Below, piece after piece: positions 1-3,566 of a stretch of DNA of 5,444 nt. The stretch's first letter is position 1; each line of letters begins with the position of its first letter. The notes beneath the pieces are model-generated. The model ran no database searches. It saw only the letters and a list, made by a program, of their open reading frames with translations, and was not told the DNA's origin. The position numbers were made by a program, and so were the translations under genes. Location of the stretch: assembly GCA_022709485.1 (NCBI GenBank), contig JAKLIS010000121.1:1-5444 (forward strand), read 5' to 3'. The DNA is from Elusimicrobiota bacterium (GTDB lineage: Bacteria > Elusimicrobiota > Elusimicrobia > F11).

Positions 1-111
1 ATGGAGCTTTTGGATCGGCACGTGAAGCGGCAGACCAATTTGGGCCGGCGGTTGTGGGTGCTACTCATGTTTGTGGAATGGTATGACAGGAAGATTTTGG
101 GAAGAGATTAA
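1..111 (+). CDS. C-terminal end of an asparagine synthetase (glutamine-hydrolysing), partial
   Basis: Thirty-six codons in frame 1 end at a TAA at 109-111. The peptide contains LLDRHVKRQTNLGRRLW followed by a hydrophobic-aromatic stretch with EWYDRK. This matches the usual C-terminus of class-II (AsnB-type) asparagine synthetases: a helix with an invariant-looking H, an N/D-x-G/x-R-LW core and a final W near the end. Such enzymes make asparagine, or amidate related substrates in polysaccharide or secondary-metabolite clusters, using glutamine-derived ammonia and ATP. Only the extreme tail is present; the glutaminase domain and the ATP-pyrophosphatase motif lie upstream of the window. The ATG at base 1 is probably an internal Met, since 36 residues alone would not fold as this family. 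The family call rests on a short tail pattern from memory and is moderate in strength. Confidence 0.6.
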   Translation: MELLDRHVKRQTNLGRRLWVLLMFVEWYDRKILGRD

Positions 112-123
112 GTTTAGGAAGTC

Positions 124-732
124 CTACCGCAACATTGAAATTAAATCGCCGATGGTTTCCATAAAACCGAAGAGAAAAACAATCGGCAGAACCGCGTAAA
201 AAAGCCCCAATAGCGCCATGAGGATGAGCGCGCTTTGCCACCTATTGAATTGGTAATGCCGGTCAATGATGATTTTCCAATCGGTTACTATTTTCCCCGC
301 CAAAAGAAGCATGAGGAGTGAATTAAAAAAAGCGGATTGGCCACTTGTCCACGTAATGAGTCCCACCGGAAGCAGAACGAGGAGCGGCCAAAGGCTCAAA
401 TTAAACCATGTCCAAACATGTCCCGGGTTTCCTTTCTTATAGAACAGCCTTCCGATTTTGTGAGAGGTTGAAATGATGAGGGCTTCACCCAAAAGAATAA
501 TGAACAGATAGAAAAAGAATTGGCGAATCGCCGATGGACCTGTTCCGGTATCATTCATCAATCGATTATTCAGGACCAGTTCCAAGCACACCAAAAATAG
601 CACCAATAGGCCCAATCCGTGGGGTGGATTCCCTGCCCATTCCTTAATGACTTTTTTGGGTTGCCGGATGAAATCGAAAAAGATTTCGATGTCTTTGGCT
701 TGGGGAGAATTTTGATTTTCTGTGGTTTCCAT
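124..732 (-). CDS. Yip1-like multi-pass inner-membrane protein, function unknown
   Basis: A 202-residue protein with a soluble, charged N-terminus (about residues 1-35, with a QPKKVIKEW segment) followed by about five hydrophobic helices near residues 38-55, 70-92, 108-128, 134-150 and 166-190. A short cytosolic-looking N-terminal segment ending in 'P..........NPP' ahead of a five-helix bundle is the usual layout of bacterial Yip1/YIF1-type membrane proteins. The cellular role of the bacterial members is not established. There is no signal peptide, catalytic motif or metal-binding cluster. The start at 732 is the only sensible Met ahead of the first helix. No clear Shine-Dalgarno precedes it, only AAATAAG. 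The gene ends in TAG, 12 bases from the stop of the convergent upstream gene, with no room for a strong terminator between them. It lies 182 bases downstream of sppA on the same strand, so it could be read from the same transcript through the repeat cluster, or be separate. Confidence 0.65.
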   Translation of the reverse strand: METTENQNSPQAKDIEIFFDFIRQPKKVIKEWAGNPPHGLGLLVLFLVCLELVLNNRLMNDTGTGPSAIRQFFFYLFIILLGEALIISTSHKIGRLFYKKGNPGHVWTWFNLSLWPLLVLLPVGLITWTSGQSAFFNSLLMLLLAGKIVTDWKIIIDRHYQFNRWQSALILMALLGLFYAVLPIVFLFGFMETIGDLISMLR

Positions 733-778
733 CTTATTTAACTTGACTAATACTCCCTGTATCTAAAGCTCGAAGATC

Positions 779-804
779 GTCATCCCCGCGAAAGCGGAGA
801 TGAC
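779..804. repeat. Palindrome copy 1 of the cluster
   Basis: Left arm GTCATCCCCGC (779-789), loop GAAA (790-793), right arm GCGGAGATGAC (794-804). A single A at 798 replaces the G needed for a perfect stem. The hairpin is read with a GAAA loop in plus-strand RNA and with a UUUC loop in minus-strand RNA. Confidence 0.85.
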
Positions 805-827
805 CTTCCATCAAGAAAGGTTTACAG

Positions 828-857
828 CCTGGATCCCCGCTTTCGCGGGGATGACGA
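828..857. repeat. Palindrome copy 2 of the cluster
   Basis: The stem ATCCCCGC (833-840)/GCGGGGAT (845-852) is perfect, with a TTTC loop. It is flanked on the left by CCTGG and on the right by GACGA. This CCTGG...GACGA asymmetry is typical of this dispersed repeat type and gives the copy an orientation opposite to copy 1. Confidence 0.85.
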
Positions 858-914
858 ACCAGAAAATTGCGGGGATGACGATCAAGGTCAATATGTAATA
901 GGGCCACAGTCATA

Positions 915-1850
915 TTATTGCATGAGGTACATAAGTTTCATTTCAGTTGAACTCATGCTGTCCAATTTATCCAAGGATGATTTTCCAAGGATTTGCAAAA
1001 ACCGGTCCAACGAGGTTTTGCCCTTGTAGTAAATAATGTTGGGTTTTGTTCCTGAAAGGCCGGACAGATTTTTGGCGGTTTCGATGGCCTCTTCCAAACC
1101 CCCGGTTAAATCCGCCAACTTTTTTTGAATGGCCATGCGGCCTGAGAAAATTCGCCCGTCTGCCAAGGGCTTTAATTCATTTTCCTTCATCTTTCTCCCT
1201 TCTTTAACCGCGTCAAAGAATTGGCCATAGGCGTCCATGATAAGCGCTGAAAAATATCGTCTTTCTTCCGCTGACATTTCCCTAAACGGAGATCCGGAAT
1301 CTTTCATGGCGCCGGATTTAATGGTTTCAAATTTTATGCCGAATTTTGTGAGTAAACCTTGAAAATTCGGAAGCTGCATGATAACTCCGATAGATCCCGT
1401 GAGGGTCCCGGGATTGAGCACAATCTTATCAGCGGCTGAAGCGATGTAGTATCCGCCTGAAGCTGAAACTTCTCCAAAGGAGGCCACGACCGCTTTCCCA
1501 TTGGCTTTTACCTTTTGGACCGCTCGGTAAATTTCCTGAACCGCGCCCACCGATCCTCCGGGGGAATTTATTCTAAGAACCACGGCTTTCACGGTCCTTT
1601 CTTCGCTGATTCGTTTGAGGGATTCCACCACAGAGTCCACCGTCTGTCCCCCTCGCATCGATCCAGGTTCCATGGAGATGACGCCGTCGATGGGAATGAC
1701 GGCAATTTTACTGACTTCAAGCGGGGGAACAGCCTTTCCCTTCCGAATGAAAAAAATCGCCAGAGCTAAGACAATAATATGGAGAGTGATGAGCAGCCAA
1801 ATGGGATTAATTCTTTTTCTTATGTTTTTTGATATCGCATTTAAATTCAT
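915..1850 (-). CDS. sppA: Signal peptide peptidase SppA, short S49-family form
   Basis: A 311-residue membrane-bound serine protease that degrades signal peptides left in the membrane after secretion. One hydrophobic anchor spans about residues 17-36, preceded by Lys/Arg (cytoplasmic side), so the catalytic domain is extracytoplasmic. The S49 core runs from about residue 48 to 260. It includes RINSPGG at 93-99, the nucleophile region SASGGYY with Ser131, and SGAMKD with the general-base Lys183. The 52-residue Ser-Lys spacing equals that of the Bacillus subtilis enzyme (S147/K199). The GRIFSGRMA segment at 232-240 is also family-typical. The length fits the single-domain bacterial form and not the duplicated E. 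coli one. The start overlaps the stop of the preceding gene in an ATGA, and a GGAGC Shine-Dalgarno lies at 1859-1863. It is the last gene of the three-gene operon. The last ~35 residues are Ser/Leu-rich with no known role. Confidence 0.95.
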   Translation of the reverse strand: MNLNAISKNIRKRINPIWLLITLHIIVLALAIFFIRKGKAVPPLEVSKIAVIPIDGVISMEPGSMRGGQTVDSVVESLKRISEERTVKAVVLRINSPGGSVGAVQEIYRAVQKVKANGKAVVASFGEVSASGGYYIASAADKIVLNPGTLTGSIGVIMQLPNFQGLLTKFGIKFETIKSGAMKDSGSPFREMSAEERRYFSALIMDAYGQFFDAVKEGRKMKENELKPLADGRIFSGRMAIQKKLADLTGGLEEAIETAKNLSGLSGTKPNIIYYKGKTSLDRFLQILGKSSLDKLDSMSSTEMKLMYLMQ

Positions 1851-2338
1851 GGATTTTCGCTCCTTGGTTTATCTTCGAATTCTAGATCTTTTTCTTTCGG
1901 GCCCGGTTCCGGGGTCTTCTCGTTTTTGGGTTTTTCTTCAAATACCGGCGGAGGCAAATTTTCCGCTCCCTTTGCTTCCACGGCGGCTTTAATCTCCCGC
2001 GATTTTCTGTAAAGCGCCGAATAATCCATTCCCGCTTCTTGAGCCAGATCTCGCAACAGGACTTTATTTTTGATGCGGCGTTTGCCGTATTCCTTTAAGG
2101 GTTTTCCGGTTTTCTCGGCGATCAAAGCGATGGAAATGATTTCCGTGCGCGCGAAGCCGCGCCGCTCGAATTTTATCAAGTCCCTCAAGTTCATTTTGTA
2201 ATCATGGGCCAAATGTCTTAAGAAGGGAGACCCCAAGGGAGTGGTTGATATATTAACTTTCGGTTCATTATCGGCCGCCCACAAAGTTGAAGCGGCCATT
2301 CCCAGAAGGAAGAGAGAAAGTTTAAGCCACTTTCCCAT
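1847..2338 (-). CDS. Small secreted protein with degenerate helical repeats, function unknown
   Basis: A 163-residue protein with a textbook signal peptide: MGKWLK, a hydrophobic core to about residue 19, and probable cleavage after Ala21 or Ala22. The mature part (about 35-122) is helical and appears to hold two loosely similar units of roughly 27 residues, one centred on LRDLIKFERRGFARTEIISIA (50-70) and one on EKTGKPLKEYGKRR through LLRDLAQEAG (75-103). I recall similar 'xxTGKxLxEV..lR..G....EIA..LG' repeats in secreted proteins of environmental bacteria but know no function or family name. The tail from residue 124 is low-complexity Pro/Glu/Lys and probably disordered. No Cys remains in the mature part and there is no lipobox, so it is likely periplasmic or exported. 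The start overlaps the deaminase gene by 17 bases and the stop overlaps the sppA start by 4. I see no strong Shine-Dalgarno, so initiation probably depends on ribosomes finishing the upstream gene. Confidence 0.8.
   Translation of the reverse strand: MGKWLKLSLFLLGMAASTLWAADNEPKVNISTTPLGSPFLRHLAHDYKMNLRDLIKFERRGFARTEIISIALIAEKTGKPLKEYGKRRIKNKVLLRDLAQEAGMDYSALYRKSREIKAAVEAKGAENLPPPVFEEKPKNEKTPEPGPKEKDLEFEDKPRSENP
1859..1863 (-). promoter_or_regulatory. Shine-Dalgarno of sppA inside the preceding gene
   Basis: GGAGC on the minus strand lies 8 bases before the sppA ATG at 1850, inside the last codons of the secreted-protein gene. Together with the ATGA overlap it supports this start and coupled translation. 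It is the only clear Shine-Dalgarno seen among the starts in this window. Confidence 0.6.
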
Positions 2339-3344
2339 GCGTGGAGATTTTTCGGACTTTAATCTTTGCCTGTCTCAAAAGTGAAATGGCTTCCTTTCCC
2401 AGGGGATAGGCTTCGTTAAACACCACCTCTTTGATTCCAGAATTGATAATCATTTTGGTGCAGAGAAGACAGGGCGAAAATGTGGAAAAAAGAACAGAGT
2501 CTTTAATTGAAATTCCGTGATAGGCTGCCTGGGTTATGGCGTTTTCTTCGGCGTGCGAGCAATAGCATTCTCCGAGATTTCGTCCGGACGGGGTGAAGGC
2601 GTTACATCGCGGGCAGCCTCCGTCTTTGCAATTGGTGATGCCTCGGGGCGTCCCGTTATATCCGGTTGAAATAATTCTTTTATCTTTCACGATGACGGCC
2701 GCCACCCGGCGCTTCATGCAATTGGATCTTGTGGCGACGACCCGGGCAATCTGCATGAAATAGTCATCCCAATCCGGCCGCGGAGAATCCATCAAAAGCC
2801 GGGCCACCATCCGGTTCACTTTGTTATGAAGTGCGGCGAGAGAGGCGTTGTTGAGCAGTTTTCGGTCGGCCAATTTCCGGCAGGCCTCTAGATTCTGTTT
2901 GGTGGGATCGGCGTTTTTGGCTTCGCGTTCTTCAATCTTGAGAAATTCTTTGTAGGTTTGCGCGTCTCCCTCTCTTCCTCTGGCTTTCATCCGCTCAAAG
3001 CGCGCCCGGGGACTGGCTTCCACGAAAAGAAGAACAAAATCTTTGGTTCGTCTAAAGGCTTGGACTTCTTCGGGGTTGCGGAAGGAGTCGATGACGTAAT
3101 GCCGGTCGTCCTCAAGATTTTCGATAATTTTTTCGGCCAAAACAGAGGGACCAGACTCATTTCGGAGTTTATTCCCGAGCCAGGTGAGGTTGTCGCGGGT
3201 GAGGGGTTTTTTTAATTTTTTAAGTTCGTTGCGAAGGACATCGGAAAGGGAATAGAAGAAAAAGCCCCGTTCAATTAAGTATTGAGCAATTTCCCCTTTG
3301 CCGGATGCGTTCCGGCCTGTCAGTCCAATAATCATGGGCGGCAT
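2322..3344 (-). CDS. dCMP deaminase fused to an N-terminal P-loop nucleotide-kinase-like domain
   Basis: A 340-residue two-domain protein. Residues 1 to about 180 form a P-loop kinase-like domain (dephospho-CoA/adenylate-kinase style). It has GLTGRNASGKGE at 7-18 as the Walker A loop (Lys16) and IDSFRNPEEV at 85-94, the family's usual second motif. Residues about 190-335 are a deoxycytidylate deaminase: GYNGTPRG at 228-235, the zinc motif HAEE with His264 and catalytic Glu266, and PCLLC with Cys292 and Cys295. Cys239, Cys244, Cys247 and Cys260 fit the extra structural zinc seen in phage T4-type dCMP deaminases. It should convert dCMP to dUMP for dTTP synthesis in the cytoplasm; the kinase domain may bind nucleotide for control. 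The same domain order occurs in yeast-type enzymes and in the anti-phage AvcD proteins, which are longer. It is first in a three-gene operon. The start could be Met1 (3344) or Met4 (3335); neither has a Shine-Dalgarno, and TATAAT at 3343-3348 overlaps Met1, which favours Met4. Confidence 0.88.
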   Translation of the reverse strand: MPPMIIGLTGRNASGKGEIAQYLIERGFFFYSLSDVLRNELKKLKKPLTRDNLTWLGNKLRNESGPSVLAEKIIENLEDDRHYVIDSFRNPEEVQAFRRTKDFVLLFVEASPRARFERMKARGREGDAQTYKEFLKIEEREAKNADPTKQNLEACRKLADRKLLNNASLAALHNKVNRMVARLLMDSPRPDWDDYFMQIARVVATRSNCMKRRVAAVIVKDKRIISTGYNGTPRGITNCKDGGCPRCNAFTPSGRNLGECYCSHAEENAITQAAYHGISIKDSVLFSTFSPCLLCTKMIINSGIKEVVFNEAYPLGKEAISLLRQAKIKVRKISTHGKVA

Positions 3345-3348
3345 TATA
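3343..3348 (-). promoter_or_regulatory. Candidate -10 box (TATAAT) for the deaminase-secreted protein-sppA operon
   Basis: The minus strand reads a perfect TATAAT here. Transcription would start about 7 bases downstream, at 3335-3337, which is the A of the Met4 codon of the deaminase. No good -35 box is found at 16-18 bases: the hexamer at 17-base spacing reads ACCACA. The region just upstream is A-rich. The placement suggests a leaderless or near-leaderless message, but one hexamer can arise by chance. Confidence 0.35.
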
Positions 3349-3566
3349 ACTTTTGATTTTAGTGTTGTGGTGGAATCATGCTGTGTTTGCGTGGGAGTTC
3401 CTCGTTAATTCCTTGGCGGCAGATAGAGGCGGTTCAAAAGAATCTATGAGGTTCGTTTAAAAATAAAGGCTTCTTCGCCTCATTTTTCGATATCTCTAGA
3501 TACTGATTTGCATTGAATTTTCGCAATGTTCGCGCGTCAATAAATCGGTAGACAACTCGCCCTGAA
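3345..3566. other. Divergent intergenic region (222 bases)
   Basis: This gap separates the deaminase operon (minus) from the cyclic-di-GMP gene (plus) and must hold both promoters unless the genes are leaderless. Apart from the TATAAT at its left edge, I see a weak plus-strand pair TTGAAT (3513-3518) and TCAATA (3537-3542) with 18-base spacing, a small palindrome TATCT-CT-AGATA (3491-3502), and an 8-base inverted pair ATTTTCGC (3516-3523)/GCGAAAAT (3571-3578) straddling the start of the right-hand gene. None is strong. No tRNA, terminator or credible small gene was found. Confidence 0.5.

Larger units (their letters stand above)
775..883. repeat. REPIN-like cluster of dispersed palindromes
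   Basis: Three related copies of a GC-rich palindrome lie here. Copy 1 (779-804) has 11-base arms around a GAAA loop with one mismatch at 798. Copy 2 (833-852) has perfect 8-base arms ATCCCCGC/GCGGGGAT around TTTC and is inverted relative to copy 1: the reverse complement of 776-800 matches 833-857 in all but one base. Copy 3 is a half-copy, GCGGGGATGACGATC at 869-883, which is an exact 15-base inverted match to 775-789. The outer copies thus bracket about 109 bases. The motif (GTCATCCCCGC-GAAA-GCGG...) is of the kind found dispersed in many bacterial genomes, similar in style to REP/REPIN elements and to the dRS3 repeats of Neisseria. In a minus-strand transcript copy 2 would form a hairpin with a GNRA-type GAAA loop, so it could protect the 3' end of the sppA message or attenuate read-through. 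Confidence 0.85.

Noticed and set aside
115..126. TAGGA-AG-TCCTA palindrome between the two convergent stops as a terminator
   Set aside because: Five-base arms with a two-base loop and no T-run cannot form a useful terminator hairpin.
743..771. TTGACT on the plus strand as a -35 box
   Set aside because: No -10-like hexamer follows at normal spacing and no plus-strand gene lies downstream.
775..883. CRISPR array
   Set aside because: There are only two and a half copies, in opposite orientations, each itself palindromic, with unequal spacing and no cas gene nearby.
1515..1992. Two plus-strand open frames lying over sppA and the secreted-protein gene
   Set aside because: They are antisense to sppA and the end of the secreted-protein gene, which have clear family motifs or a clear signal peptide and operon structure. 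Their translations look like random Arg/Ser/Pro-rich sequence.
2958..3215. Plus-strand open frame antisense to the kinase domain of the deaminase fusion
   Set aside because: It is fully covered by a well-supported gene on the other strand, with no motif and no ribosome site.
3378..3449. A 23-codon plus-strand frame in the divergent gap
   Set aside because: It has no Shine-Dalgarno, no recognisable peptide features and is short enough to be chance.
3459..3487. Short stem AGGC-TTCTTC-GCCT flanked by A- and T-runs, resembling a bidirectional terminator
   Set aside because: The stem is only 4 base pairs, the flanking runs do not extend it, and the genes on both sides point away, so no terminator is needed here.
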